Positions 28,501 to 36,613 of a DNA stretch of 64,000 bases are shown here, one piece after another. Under the pieces are notes generated by a model that worked only from the letters and a program-made list of their open reading frames with translations, had not been told where the DNA came from and made no database searches. Within the stretch, counting starts at the first letter, position 1; every line of letters starts with the position of its first letter. Position numbers and translations under genes: made by a program. This DNA comes from Tectiglobus sp965247245. GTDB lineage: Bacteria > Pseudomonadota > Alphaproteobacteria > Rhizobiales > Hyphomicrobiaceae. Location of the stretch: the NCBI GenBank assembly GCA_965247245.1, contig CBDFGV010000003.1, positions 62,001 to 126,000 of the forward strand. Reading direction: 5' to 3'.

Positions 28501-28956
28501 GGGCCCGAGGTCGAAAAGACGGCGCTGGTGCGCCACGCAGCCCGCATGTTCTTGGTCGGGAACAATCTGACCGTTCCGTTTTTCACAGTCGTGTTGCGTA
28601 AGGCCTATGGTCTGGGTGCCATCGCGATGGCCGGCGGCAACTTCAATGCGCCCTATTACACCGTGTCATGGCCGACAGGAGAGTTCGGACCAATGGGACT
28701 CGAAGGCCAGGTGAAGCTCGGCTATCGGGCGGAACTTGCCGCGATCGAAAATCCGGAGGAGCGCCGCCAGTACTATGAAGATATGGTCGCCAAGTCCTAT
28801 CAAGAAGGTAAAGCGCTGGAGCGTTCGACGACCTTCCCCTTCGACGACACCATCGATCCTGCAGAAACGCGGTTCTGGTTGACCAATATGCTGGCATCGA
28901 TCCGCCCGCCGGCGCCACGGGATGGCAAGAAGCGGCCAATGATCGATGCCTGGTAA
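25573..28956 (+). CDS. Single-chain biotin-dependent acyl-CoA carboxylase (LCC type: BC-BCCP-CT fusion)
   Basis: 1127 residues carrying all catalytic parts. Biotin carboxylase: about 1-450, with the ATP-grasp glycine loop AGGGGRGMR and EANPRLQVEHTVTEE. Biotinyl domain: about 525-600, with EAMKMEH and the biotinylated Lys558. Carboxyltransferase: about 620-1127, with GGGGRPGESD and GLEGQVKLGY near the end. In most bacteria these are two or four separate chains. The length and order match the single-chain long-chain acyl-CoA carboxylases described from some actinobacteria and Rhodopseudomonas. It would carboxylate an acyl-CoA with bicarbonate and ATP; chain-length preference cannot be read. It is divergent from an acyl-CoA ligase. 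Confidence 0.93.
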   Translation: MQPRKLLVANRGEIAVRILRTAAEQGWQTVAVHPADDATSLHTRKANEVCVLPGRGVSAYLDQDAVLAAARDVGATAIHPGYGFLSENAEFARRCEMAGIAFVGPTAETLALFGDKHFARELARQNDVPIIPGTAAPTSLADAKAFLAGLGQDGALMIKAVAGGGGRGMRPVSSEAELETAYERCTSEAQAAFGNGDVFVERLVRRARHIEVQVIGDGVDVSHLWERDCSLQRRRQKIVEIAPAPNLDPTLRDQLISAALRLASSANYRSLGTIEFLVDADTGEFFFIEANPRLQVEHTVTEEVTGHDLVALQLELVAGETLASLGLGTEQVLEPRGMAMQVRINAETMTDTGDVRPGGGMLAAYAPPSGHGIRVDGYGYVGYRTNPSYDSLLAKLIVHSSKAALPDVLAKAYRALCEFQIDGVPTNATFLQALLAHNAVKSGEVDTGFVEANAAELLAVSQSAHPHLYFAASAETAPSNTKGQAGARMNSDDPLAVLDYGQAQSSPAGSIVSNAQDEVADGLIAVRAPLQGTVISVSVSEGEQVARGAQLAVMEAMKMEHVITAEQPGTISTLAVAEGDTIWEDQLIAALSPSGDSGEETIAEDDIDLDHIRPDLAELLERRAMTRDENRPDAVARRRKTNQRTVRENVADLFDPETFVEYGPLVVAAQRQRRSMDDLMKRSPADGMIAGVGQINSAMFPDPDNRAAVLAYDYTVFAGTQGVHNHWKTDRILDVAERGRMPLVVFAEGGGGRPGESDYGGFVGQNTFQHFGQLSGLVPLIGIVSGRCFAGNAALLGCCDVIIATANANIGMGGPAMIEGGGLGVFTPEQVGSMADQVPNGVVDIAVADEADAVSVAKRYLGYFQGRVTDWEAPDQRRMRAIVPENRLRIYEIRNVIETLADVGSILELREAFGKTMVTCFIRVEGRPLGVIANDPRYLGGAIDSDGADKGARFMQLCDAFDIPVLNLCDTPGIMVGPEVEKTALVRHAARMFLVGNNLTVPFFTVVLRKAYGLGAIAMAGGNFNAPYYTVSWPTGEFGPMGLEGQVKLGYRAELAAIENPEERRQYYEDMVAKSYQEGKALERSTTFPFDDTIDPAETRFWLTNMLASIRPPAPRDGKKRPMIDAW

Positions 28957-28968
28957 GCATGAGGCGTC

Positions 28969-29739
28969 TTAAACTCCGATCGTATAGCCACCGTTGATCG
29001 AAAGGTGTTGACCGGTGATGTAGCTTGCTGCAGGCGACAGCAGGAAGCAGACCGGTGGCGCGACTTCGTCTGGCTCCGAAAAGCGCCCCATTGGAACTTG
29101 CGCAAGAATACGGTCGCGGAACTTCTCGCCGCGAATGGTTTCTGTCATCGGGGTTTCGACAACGCCAAAGCAAACCGAGTTGACGCGCACGCCCTGTGCA
29201 GCCCACTCGCGCGCGGCGCTCATTGTAATACCGAGTACGCCTGATTTGGCTGCGCCGTAGTTGATCTGACCGATTGTGCCACGGCGACCGGCATCGGATG
29301 ACACGTTGACGATGGCAGCCGGGCTCTTATCGCCATCCTCGATGCGTTCCAGCATATGGCGACCAACGGCTTGCAGGCAGTAGAAGACGCCGGACAAGTT
29401 GACATCGATCACTTGCTGCCAGTTCTCAATCGACATCTTGTTGATCATGGCGGCGCGCACGATGCCGGCATTATTGACGAGCCCGTGGATGCCGCCGTGT
29501 GCCTGGGCGCACTTGGCCACCAAATCCTGCACGAAACTCACATCAGTCACCGAGCCGACGTGTGTTTCGACCGATCCACCAATGTCGCTTGCTACCGCGT
29601 CCAGCTTGTCGCCTTGCACATCGACCATGATGGCCTTGCCGCCTAGCGCTACGATCTGGCGTGAAACCTCAGCACCGATCCCCTGGCTTGCACCGGTGAC
29701 GATGATGTTGTGACCTGCGAGGCTCATCGGATTGTTCAT
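28969..29739 (-). CDS. SDR-family oxidoreductase (FabG-like)
   Basis: 256 residues of a classical SDR: GASQGIG cofactor motif, NNAGIVR, NVSSD serine and catalytic YGAAK, ending YITGQHLSINGGYTIG. GGAAGGAAA precedes ATG at 29739. It lies 23 bases after the GMC oxidoreductase gene on the same strand, so the two are likely co-transcribed and may act on the same alcohol. It is convergent with the carboxylase gene. Confidence 0.9.
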   Translation of the reverse strand: MNNPMSLAGHNIIVTGASQGIGAEVSRQIVALGGKAIMVDVQGDKLDAVASDIGGSVETHVGSVTDVSFVQDLVAKCAQAHGGIHGLVNNAGIVRAAMINKMSIENWQQVIDVNLSGVFYCLQAVGRHMLERIEDGDKSPAAIVNVSSDAGRRGTIGQINYGAAKSGVLGITMSAAREWAAQGVRVNSVCFGVVETPMTETIRGEKFRDRILAQVPMGRFSEPDEVAPPVCFLLSPAASYITGQHLSINGGYTIGV

Positions 29740-29762
29740 GGATTTTTCCTTCCGCTGGTTCT

Positions 29763-31385
29763 TTAAGATCGGCGCGCATCAGCCAAAATGAGATCGGCAG
29801 CCTTTTCGCCGATAACAATGGATGGTGCGTTGGTATTCGACGTTGGCATGTTCGGCATGATGGAACTGTCGACAACCCGCAGACGGTCAATGCCGTGCAC
29901 CTTGAGCTCGTGATCGACCACCGTATCATTGCCGCGTCCCATCCGGCACGTGCCGATCGGATGCCACGATGTCTGGCCGCTCTGTTTGGCATAGGCGAGC
30001 AAGGCGTCTGGATCTGATGTTTCCGGTCCCGGCCTTACCTCACGGACAATCAGAGGTGCCAAGTCCGGCTGCGCCGCGACCTCGCGCACGACCTGAAGGC
30101 CGCGCACGATGAGTTGGCGGTCAACTTCTGCACTGAGATAGTTGGCATGGATCTTCGGCAGATCGAGAGGATCAGTCGAGCGAATGTGCACCGAGCCGCG
30201 TGACTCCGGATAAAGCTGAAAGACTCCGATGTTAAATCCGGAGAATGGATCCAAGCCAATCTTTCGATTGCGCGCATAGCGATCTTTTCCGGACATCAAC
30301 ATGATCTGCAACTTGAGATCGGGATGCGGAATGCTGGGGCTGCTGCGCATGATCGAGTGCACGGTCGCCGACGAGATCGTCATGATCCCTTTGCGTAGAA
30401 AGATCCATTGCAGCAGGGCTTTGGCGCCCTTTATGTTACTATTCAGGATGTCGTTGATTGTGACCGGGAGATTGGTCTCATAGGTGATACGCGTCTGAAA
30501 ATGATCCTGGAGATGCTCGCCAACCGCCGGCAGGTCATGCACAACATCAATCCCGAAGCCTTGCAGGATTGAACCGGATCCAATGCCTGAGAGTTCAAGC
30601 AGTTTCGGCGAGTTCATGGGGCCGGCTGACAGGATGACTTCACCACGACAGCGCGCCTCTATGGTTTCGCCATCCATGCAATAGCGAACACCAATCGCCT
30701 TTCTGCCGTTGAGAACAATGCGCTCGCCTTCAGCATTGGTGACAATCTTGAGCGCTTGACGGCCCCGTGCTGGAGAAAGATAGCCGTAGGCAGTCGAGTT
30801 GCGGCGGCCATTTCGGACCGAGTATTGCAGCCAGCTCGTTCCTTCGAAGTGGTGCAGGTTATAGTCGTCAGTGGCTGGCGCACCATTGGCTATGCAGGCT
30901 TTCCGAAAGGCCTGAGAAAGAGGGTCACGATAGGAGCCGTCCGAGACGCGTATCGGCCCGCCTTGTCCTCGGTCTTCGTGGTCGCTCTCGCTTCGATCCT
31001 CCAACTTTTTGAAGTATGGCAGAAGCTCATCGTAGCCCCAGCCCGGGGTATTCCCATTGCGCCATTGGTCGTAGCGGTGCGGTGCGCCACGCACATAGAG
31101 CATGCCATTGATGGAGCTTGATCCTCCAAGCATTCGGCCGCGTGGCCAATAAATCTGGTTGCCGTCGAGTTGCGGTTCAGGCTCCGTGTAGAACGGCCAT
31201 GCATAGTAGGGATTGGTCAGTAGTTTTCCAACACCGAGCGGAATGTGGATCCACGGGTTGCTATCGCGCGCACCCGCTTCCAGAAGCAGCACCGTGAACC
31301 GCCCATCCTCCGACAGTCGTGCAGCAACCGCAGCCCCGGAAGAGCCGGCACCTATGACGATGTAGTCGTAGACATCTGTCGCCAT
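29763..31385 (-). CDS. GMC-family FAD-dependent oxidoreductase (choline dehydrogenase-like)
   Basis: 540 residues: FAD-binding GAGSSG at 12-17 (DYIVIGAGSSGAAVAA), GMC signature 1 GRMLGGSSSINGM, signature 2 region GPMNSPKLLELSGIG, and the C-terminal SWHPIGTCRMG carrying an active-site histidine. Members oxidise primary alcohols with FAD and pass electrons to the quinone pool. No choline-specific evidence is present (no betB or betI nearby). It heads a two-gene unit with the SDR at 28969 and is divergent from the hydroxyacid dehydrogenase at 31616. Confidence 0.92.
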   Translation of the reverse strand: MATDVYDYIVIGAGSSGAAVAARLSEDGRFTVLLLEAGARDSNPWIHIPLGVGKLLTNPYYAWPFYTEPEPQLDGNQIYWPRGRMLGGSSSINGMLYVRGAPHRYDQWRNGNTPGWGYDELLPYFKKLEDRSESDHEDRGQGGPIRVSDGSYRDPLSQAFRKACIANGAPATDDYNLHHFEGTSWLQYSVRNGRRNSTAYGYLSPARGRQALKIVTNAEGERIVLNGRKAIGVRYCMDGETIEARCRGEVILSAGPMNSPKLLELSGIGSGSILQGFGIDVVHDLPAVGEHLQDHFQTRITYETNLPVTINDILNSNIKGAKALLQWIFLRKGIMTISSATVHSIMRSSPSIPHPDLKLQIMLMSGKDRYARNRKIGLDPFSGFNIGVFQLYPESRGSVHIRSTDPLDLPKIHANYLSAEVDRQLIVRGLQVVREVAAQPDLAPLIVREVRPGPETSDPDALLAYAKQSGQTSWHPIGTCRMGRGNDTVVDHELKVHGIDRLRVVDSSIMPNMPTSNTNAPSIVIGEKAADLILADARRS

Positions 31386-31615
31386 GGCCTCTGACTTTCT
31401 CCCCTAGTCGATCGAATTGAAACGCTTGGAGAGTGGGCGAAAAACAGAACTGTTCCAAGCACGCGTTCTGCTGCAGTGCACAACGGTCGGCAACAATTCC
31501 ATAGGCGATGATGTAGCGCCAGGCGACATACAACTATCACTACGAGAATTGACGCTTCGTCCGTCTGCGTTACGCTCCGGACAAACCACTTAAGAAACAA
31601 CGAGAGATCACTAAA

Positions 31616-32590
31616 ATGAAAGTCGGCTTCATCGGCCTTGGCACAATGGGCGCCTTCATGGCAGCCAACCTCGCTAAGTACCTCAAGACGTCCAATCATG
31701 GTTTCGTTGTCCATGACATCAATCGCGATGCCGCGCAGACTTTGCTCGATGAAGGAGCAGAGTGGGCGAATAGCCCACGGGCCATGGCCGAGGTCTGCGA
31801 TGTCGTCTTTCTCTCCCTGCCGGGGCCAAAGGATGTCGAGGCTGTTGCTACTGATCCGGAGACTGGTCTCCTCGGCGGTTTGAAGCAAGGTGCATCGGTC
31901 TTTGACCTGTCGACGAATGCTCCGCGAGTCGTCCGCGAAATTGGAGCGAAATACGCAGAAGCCGGTCGGTACTTCCTTGATGCACCTGTGAGTGGTGGAC
32001 CAGGTGGTGCCCGGACCGGCCAACTCGCGATCTGGGTGGGAGGTCCAAAGGCACAATTCGATGAGCACAAAGTGTTGTTGGACGCCTTTGCAGATCAAGC
32101 CCGTTACATCGGTGAGATCGGGGCCGGCTCAGTTGCCAAGCTGGTGCACAACTGCGCAGGCTATGCGGTCCAGACGGCCTTGGCAGAAGTCTTCACCATG
32201 GGTGTAAAGGGCGGCGTAGAGCCGTTGGCACTGTGGGAGGCGGTGCGCACGGGCGCAGGAGGGCGTGGTCGTGCCTTTGATCGCCTTGCCGCACAGTTCC
32301 TTCCCAACAAGTACGAACCGCCAGCGTTCGCACTAAAATTGGCGTTCAAGGATATGACACTTGCAACCGAACTGGGGCGCGAACTCGGTGTCCCGATGCG
32401 CCTTGCAAACATGGCCTACGCCGACATGAGTGAAGCAATGGCACGCGGTTGGGATGCATTAGACTCACGATCGCCAATGATGCTGCAGAACGAGCGTGCG
32501 GGCGTCGAGATCAACGTCGAACAGGAACGCATCCAGGAGGTCTTTGAGCGCGATCCTCCGGCACCCGGAGACGTCAAGGTCAAGAAGTAA
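31616..32590 (+). CDS. 3-hydroxyisobutyrate dehydrogenase-family NAD(P)-dependent oxidoreductase
   Basis: 324 residues of the beta-hydroxyacid dehydrogenase family: GFIGLGTMG at 4-12, DAPVSGGPGGARTGQL at 122-137, and catalytic Lys175 in GSVAKLVHN. The protein is slightly longer than the usual 290-300 residues because of its C-terminal tail, which ends in a lysine-rich VKVKK. It would oxidise a 3-hydroxyacid or reduce a semialdehyde. It is divergent from the GMC oxidoreductase and convergent with the SDR at 32607. Confidence 0.9.
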   Translation: MKVGFIGLGTMGAFMAANLAKYLKTSNHGFVVHDINRDAAQTLLDEGAEWANSPRAMAEVCDVVFLSLPGPKDVEAVATDPETGLLGGLKQGASVFDLSTNAPRVVREIGAKYAEAGRYFLDAPVSGGPGGARTGQLAIWVGGPKAQFDEHKVLLDAFADQARYIGEIGAGSVAKLVHNCAGYAVQTALAEVFTMGVKGGVEPLALWEAVRTGAGGRGRAFDRLAAQFLPNKYEPPAFALKLAFKDMTLATELGRELGVPMRLANMAYADMSEAMARGWDALDSRSPMMLQNERAGVEINVEQERIQEVFERDPPAPGDVKVKK

Positions 32591-32606
32591 CTGCAGAGTA
32601 CCAGGA

Positions 32607-33401
32607 TTAGAGCCCCAGTCCGCCATCCAGCATCAGTGTCTGCCCCGTCATGTAGTCTGATGCTGACGACGCCAGATAAAGCGCAAGCAACCCGGCTTCG
32701 CGCAACTCGCCGTGGCGGCCTACAGGAACTGTGTCCTTGGCCCTCGCGGTCATCTCATCGAAGCGCTCCTGCCCGCCCGTCATGACGTCCGGGAACAGGC
32801 CCGGCGCAATCGAGTTGACCTGGATGCCGTAGGGTGCCCATTCCAGGGCCTGGGCACGCGTGAAACCGACCAACCCAGCCTTCGCAGCGGTATAAAGCAC
32901 GAGGTTGCCGCCGCCCTGTATCCCGGTCCAGGATGAGATGTTGATAACTTTGCCGGACCGCCGCTCCAACATATGTGGACCAACGGCGCGGGTGCACAAC
33001 AAAGCCTCGGTCAGGTTGATATCGAGGATAAACTTGAGGTCATCGTCAGAAATCGGTTGACCCGCCTTCTCGCTATTTGGCAACCCGACAAGCGACTCTT
33101 TGAGCGAGTCGCCCAAGGCATTCACCAGCACGTCGAGCTTGCCAAACGCGTCAAGCACGTCCTGAATGGCGGCGTTGGCTGTGTCGGCCTTTGTGACATC
33201 GGCAATAATCGGCACAACCTTGCGGCCCGTATCGTCCGCAATCTCCTTGGCCAGATCCGTCACGTAAGTCGGTGTCAGTGCATTAATGGCAACATCGGCA
33301 CCCGCTTCTGCCAGCACCCGCGCAATCCCTTTACCGATGCCGCGCCCTGCTCCGGTCACAAAGACAGTTTTACCGGTCATGTCATATTCGGCAGGCATCA
33401 T
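32607..33401 (-). CDS. SDR-family oxidoreductase
   Basis: 264 residues of a classical SDR: GAGRGIGKG, NALGDS, ISSWTG serine and catalytic YTAAK; C-terminus YMTGQTLMLDGGLG. GGAG lies eight bases before ATG at 33401; a GTG at 33410 is less likely. An insertion between the cofactor motif and the active site (around DSLKESLVGLPNSEKAG) is longer than in the other SDRs of the window. The substrate is unknown. Confidence 0.88.
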   Translation of the reverse strand: MMPAEYDMTGKTVFVTGAGRGIGKGIARVLAEAGADVAINALTPTYVTDLAKEIADDTGRKVVPIIADVTKADTANAAIQDVLDAFGKLDVLVNALGDSLKESLVGLPNSEKAGQPISDDDLKFILDINLTEALLCTRAVGPHMLERRSGKVINISSWTGIQGGGNLVLYTAAKAGLVGFTRAQALEWAPYGIQVNSIAPGLFPDVMTGGQERFDEMTARAKDTVPVGRHGELREAGLLALYLASSASDYMTGQTLMLDGGLGL

Positions 33402-33753
33402 AATCGGCACTCCGCGTAATCAATCCTGGGACTATAAGCCCAGCCTAGAGCGGTAGCTTGCTCTCCGTCGAGTGCGGCAGGCGAGATATCACAAAGCAGC
33501 TGTGCATTACGGGTGTGTTGGGCTCTGATCCGCTTGCTTGCCGTGATATGGGGTGTGAACTAGATAACAGACAATTAACCAGTTGGAATGCACGATCGGC
33601 CGGAAGCCATCACATAAATGTAATCCCGCGAATTGTTTCCTAGGGAACAGCGAGACGTGGGTAAATCGCATCAATTGAACCCAACAACGTGAATGGAAAC
33701 GTCATTCCCGACATGCTCTAACAACCCTCAAGTCAGGGAACAGGAGAACCCTC
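33402..33753. other. Intergenic control region upstream of the small secreted protein
   Basis: About 350 bases without a convincing gene; a 61-codon plus-strand frame at 33458-33643 has a TTG start and no family resemblance. A near-perfect palindrome, TGTTTCC-TA-GGGAACA at 33634-33649, lies about 105 bases before the next ATG and is a candidate operator. Confidence 0.35.
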
Positions 33754-34074
33754 ATGAAGAAGACAATCGCAGGTTTGGCTGTTGCAGCTGCAGGCATCGC
33801 AATGATGAGCGTAGCCCCAGCTCACGCAGGGATTCAGTGTAAAGGCGAGTTCCAGTGGATCAAAGGAACTGGTTATCACGCCTCGCCTTATTGCGAGATC
33901 AAGAACCTCTACAAAGTTGCGCGTAAGAGCTATGGAATTAGCACGTCCTTCCGGAAACTCCGGAACGTCGTTGCAGAGCGCGAAGAGGTTTGCCAGGCGA
34001 TTGGCCACGATGCTCGTGTCTACGCGGCCTGCGCACCCTATCGCCACGAGAGTGGTGACCGCATCATCAACTAG
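33754..34074 (+). CDS. Small secreted protein with four cysteines
   Basis: 106 residues. An excellent signal peptide (KK start, alanine-rich core, cleavage after PAHA) leaves a mature protein of about 80 residues, basic, with four cysteines (in IQCKG, PYCEI, EEVCQA, AACAP) that could form two disulfides in the periplasm. AGGAG precedes the ATG, and a strong terminator follows, so it is an independent and probably well-expressed unit. I do not recognise the family. Confidence 0.8.
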   Translation: MKKTIAGLAVAAAGIAMMSVAPAHAGIQCKGEFQWIKGTGYHASPYCEIKNLYKVARKSYGISTSFRKLRNVVAEREEVCQAIGHDARVYAACAPYRHESGDRIIN

Positions 34075-34162
34075 ACAGCCAAAACATGGCATGGGGTTCA
34101 TGGCGTCGAGCGCTGGGACCTTCGCCAAGTCACGAAAACGATAATAGTTGAGACATTGCCTT

Positions 34163-34196
34163 GCAGTCGATTGTGATCAATCGGCTGCTTTTTCTT
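34163..34196 (+). terminator. Strong Rho-independent terminator
   Basis: An 11-bp stem with one G-U pair, GCAGTCGATTG (34163-34173) with CAATCGGCTGC (34178-34188), a TGAT loop and a TTTTTCTTT tail. It ends the transcript of the small secreted protein gene. Confidence 0.92.
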
Positions 34197-34324
34197 TGCG
34201 TCGGCTCGCATTTGTGCGATTCACAAAATCATGCATCAAATTGCAGTGCCGCTTCCCACACTGGCGACTTGCACTAAACTCCCGTTGATAAGAAACACAA
34301 GACACTGAACCCAGGGAGCAAGCC

Positions 34325-35215
34325 ATGGCGGTCCAAATCAAGCCGCTGAGCGACGCATGCGGAGCCGAAGTCCTCAACATCGACGTGACTAAGCCTGTTG
34401 ACTCCAGCGATGTCGAGATCATCGAGCAGGCATTCAACAACTACAAGGTCCTGCTCTTTCGCAAGCAGCCCATGACGGCACAACAGTTGCGTGACTTCTC
34501 AGCGCATTTTGGCGAACTCCAAGAACACGTGCAGAAAAAGTACCAACATCCGGAGGTTCCGGAAGTTGTGCAAATGACAAACAGAAAACCGGACGGTACC
34601 TTCGACGAAGTCGGCGCATCGCGCGGTGCGGCAGCAGACACCCGCGACGGCTGGCACTCCGATCTGTCATTCGAGAAAGAACCAGCAAAGGCGACGCTTC
34701 TGCATGCCGTTGAGATTCCGGATAGCGGCGGCAACACGTGTTTCTCGAATACGACCAAGGCCTATGAAAGCTTGCCGGAAGATATGAAACGCCGTTTGAA
34801 TGGACTGGAAGGTGAGTATCTCTATGGTCAGGCCAAGCGCAATCCGATGGCAGCCAAAGCCGCCCAGGGATTAATTGGCAAGGACCGAACGGAAACGGGT
34901 GCGGTCCATCCGGTTATCGTCAAGCATGCTGCTAATGGCCAGCCTGGCATCTATATCAGTCCGTATACCACGTCTCGTGTCATGGGACTGCCGGAAGACG
35001 AAAGCGAAGAGATCATCGAGGCGCTGGTTGATCAGATCGAGAAGGAAGATTTTCGCTGGGAACACGTCTGGTCGGCCGGCGATACTTTGATGTGGGACAA
35101 CCGCGGTGGTCTATCCCATGCGGGCCGCCTTGACTATCCACGCGATCAGGCGCGGTTGTTCATCCGGACAACGGTGCGCGGCGGTGCATTGGTACATTAT
35201 AGATTCGAAGGCTGA
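34325..35215 (+). CDS. TauD/TfdA-family Fe(II)/2-oxoglutarate-dependent dioxygenase
   Basis: 296 residues. The iron triad is visible as His111-x-Asp113 (WHSDLSF) and His265 (GLSHAGR), with Arg277 in position to bind 2-oxoglutarate. Members hydroxylate small acids, for example releasing sulfite from taurine; the substrate here cannot be assigned. GGGAGC precedes the ATG. It is followed after 35 bases by an amidohydrolase gene, so the pair probably acts in sequence. Confidence 0.9.
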   Translation: MAVQIKPLSDACGAEVLNIDVTKPVDSSDVEIIEQAFNNYKVLLFRKQPMTAQQLRDFSAHFGELQEHVQKKYQHPEVPEVVQMTNRKPDGTFDEVGASRGAAADTRDGWHSDLSFEKEPAKATLLHAVEIPDSGGNTCFSNTTKAYESLPEDMKRRLNGLEGEYLYGQAKRNPMAAKAAQGLIGKDRTETGAVHPVIVKHAANGQPGIYISPYTTSRVMGLPEDESEEIIEALVDQIEKEDFRWEHVWSAGDTLMWDNRGGLSHAGRLDYPRDQARLFIRTTVRGGALVHYRFEG

Positions 35216-35250
35216 GAACGAAGGTAACCACCAGCACAAGGAGCGCCCCC

Positions 35251-36093
35251 ATGGTGACAATCGATGCCCAGGTTCATGCCTACGAGCGCGATCATGCCGG
35301 ACGGCCATGGCACGCAGTGCTGCACGGGCCGGTGGAAGTGACTGGTGTGGACATGGTCGAAGCCATGGACGCTGTCGGGGTTGATGCCGCCATTCTCGTC
35401 TCGCCTTGGACAATGTATCGGTTCGACGCCAGTTATGCGAAGGACGTCTATGCCACGCATCCAGGGCGCTTTGCCATGGTCAAACCGGTAGACCCAACCG
35501 ATCCGGCCGTTGCCGAGACAATCGCTGATTGGGCCAAGGTCGATGGTGCAGTTGGTGTTCGCATCATGATGGTTGGTGATGTCTCCGAGGACCCGGCTGA
35601 TCCGGGCATCAATCGCGTGCTCTCCGCTGCAGCAGAGCACAACCTACCGGTCAATCTGTTGTGCTGGGGGCGGACGGCCCAGGGCATTGCCGTCGCCGCG
35701 CGCAATCCCAACACGCGGATCGTCATTGATCATCTTGGTCTCAAGCAACCGTTTGAACCACCTGTGCCGGACGAGCCCTTCGGTGAGTTGTCCAACGTGT
35801 TGCAATTGGCCAAACACGACAACGTTGTCATCAAAATCACGGGTGCCTGTACGCTATCCAAAGAGCCGTTCCCGTATCGCGATATCCGCGAACCCGTTGG
35901 ACGCATCATCGATGCGTTCGGTTTGGAGCGCTGTCTTTGGGGAACGGATTGGACACGCGCGGTTGAACTCATCACCTATGAAGACGGTGTGAGCGCATTC
36001 CGCCAATCGGACTGGTTCTCTGATAGTGATCGCGCTGCGCTTATGGGCGGCAACCTGCAGCGGGTCTACAACTGGGTGCCGGTTGCAGCGTGA
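35251..36093 (+). CDS. Amidohydrolase-2 family TIM-barrel hydrolase/decarboxylase
   Basis: 280 residues with the metal-binding opening IDAQVHAYE, an internal histidine in VIDHLG and the late aspartate-bearing segment LWGTDWTRA. This is the amidohydrolase-2 group, which includes lactone hydrolases and decarboxylases of aromatic acids. AAGGAGCG precedes the ATG. It is in a two-gene unit with the TauD-type dioxygenase upstream; its product may be the substrate here. Confidence 0.87.
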   Translation: MVTIDAQVHAYERDHAGRPWHAVLHGPVEVTGVDMVEAMDAVGVDAAILVSPWTMYRFDASYAKDVYATHPGRFAMVKPVDPTDPAVAETIADWAKVDGAVGVRIMMVGDVSEDPADPGINRVLSAAAEHNLPVNLLCWGRTAQGIAVAARNPNTRIVIDHLGLKQPFEPPVPDEPFGELSNVLQLAKHDNVVIKITGACTLSKEPFPYRDIREPVGRIIDAFGLERCLWGTDWTRAVELITYEDGVSAFRQSDWFSDSDRAALMGGNLQRVYNWVPVAA

Positions 36094-36136
36094 TCTCAGG
36101 CTGCAAACGCAGTCCCGCATCCCACATACGCATTCA

Positions 36137-36538
36137 TCAGGCGTCGCTATGCGTGCTGGCAATGACGCGAATCTCAACCACGGCTCCCTCTCGACGCAGG
36201 CCTGCTACTTCCAAGGCAGTCCATGCCGGATAGGGCTCCTGCACGTACTCAGCCCGAACGGCGCAGAACAAATCGAAATGATCTCGCAAACCGATATGGT
36301 AGGACGTCATTTCGACGACGGCTGCATAGGTCAGGTCAGCTGTTCTCAGCACGTCGGCAATTTTCTCGAAGGCATTCCGGAACTGGCTCTCAAGATCGGA
36401 TGGCATTGACCCATCCGGCCGACTCCCTGTCATGCCGGTGAGAAAAACGTGGTCACCAGATACGATTCCAGGCGAGATCTTTAACTGTTCCGCCGCAGCA
36501 TGAGAGCCTGCTGGCAGTAAGGCTTTCTTTTTCATCAT
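36137..36538 (-). CDS. RidA (YjgF/YER057c/UK114) family protein lacking the deaminase arginine
   Basis: 133 residues with the RidA fold pattern: GDHVFLTGMTG, IADVLRTADLTYAAVVEMTSY and PYPAWTALEVAGL. In true RidA deaminases the last block reads PARSxVEVA with an arginine that binds the substrate carboxylate; here that residue is Trp. It is therefore unlikely to be a canonical 2-iminobutanoate deaminase. ATG at 36538 follows GAGAGACGC. It lies 75 bases after the acyl-CoA ligase at 36614 on the same strand. Confidence 0.82.
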   Translation of the reverse strand: MMKKKALLPAGSHAAAEQLKISPGIVSGDHVFLTGMTGSRPDGSMPSDLESQFRNAFEKIADVLRTADLTYAAVVEMTSYHIGLRDHFDLFCAVRAEYVQEPYPAWTALEVAGLRREGAVVEIRVIASTHSDA

Positions 36539-36613
36539 GCGTCTCTCAAGGCAATCGGTGACAATAAGGAGGGCAACGACTTGATGCGGTCCGAAAAGCA
36601 ACCATGGTCGGCC

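Noticed and set aside
33458..33643. 61-codon plus-strand frame upstream of the small secreted protein.
   Set aside because: TTG start, no ribosome site, atypical composition and no family resemblance.
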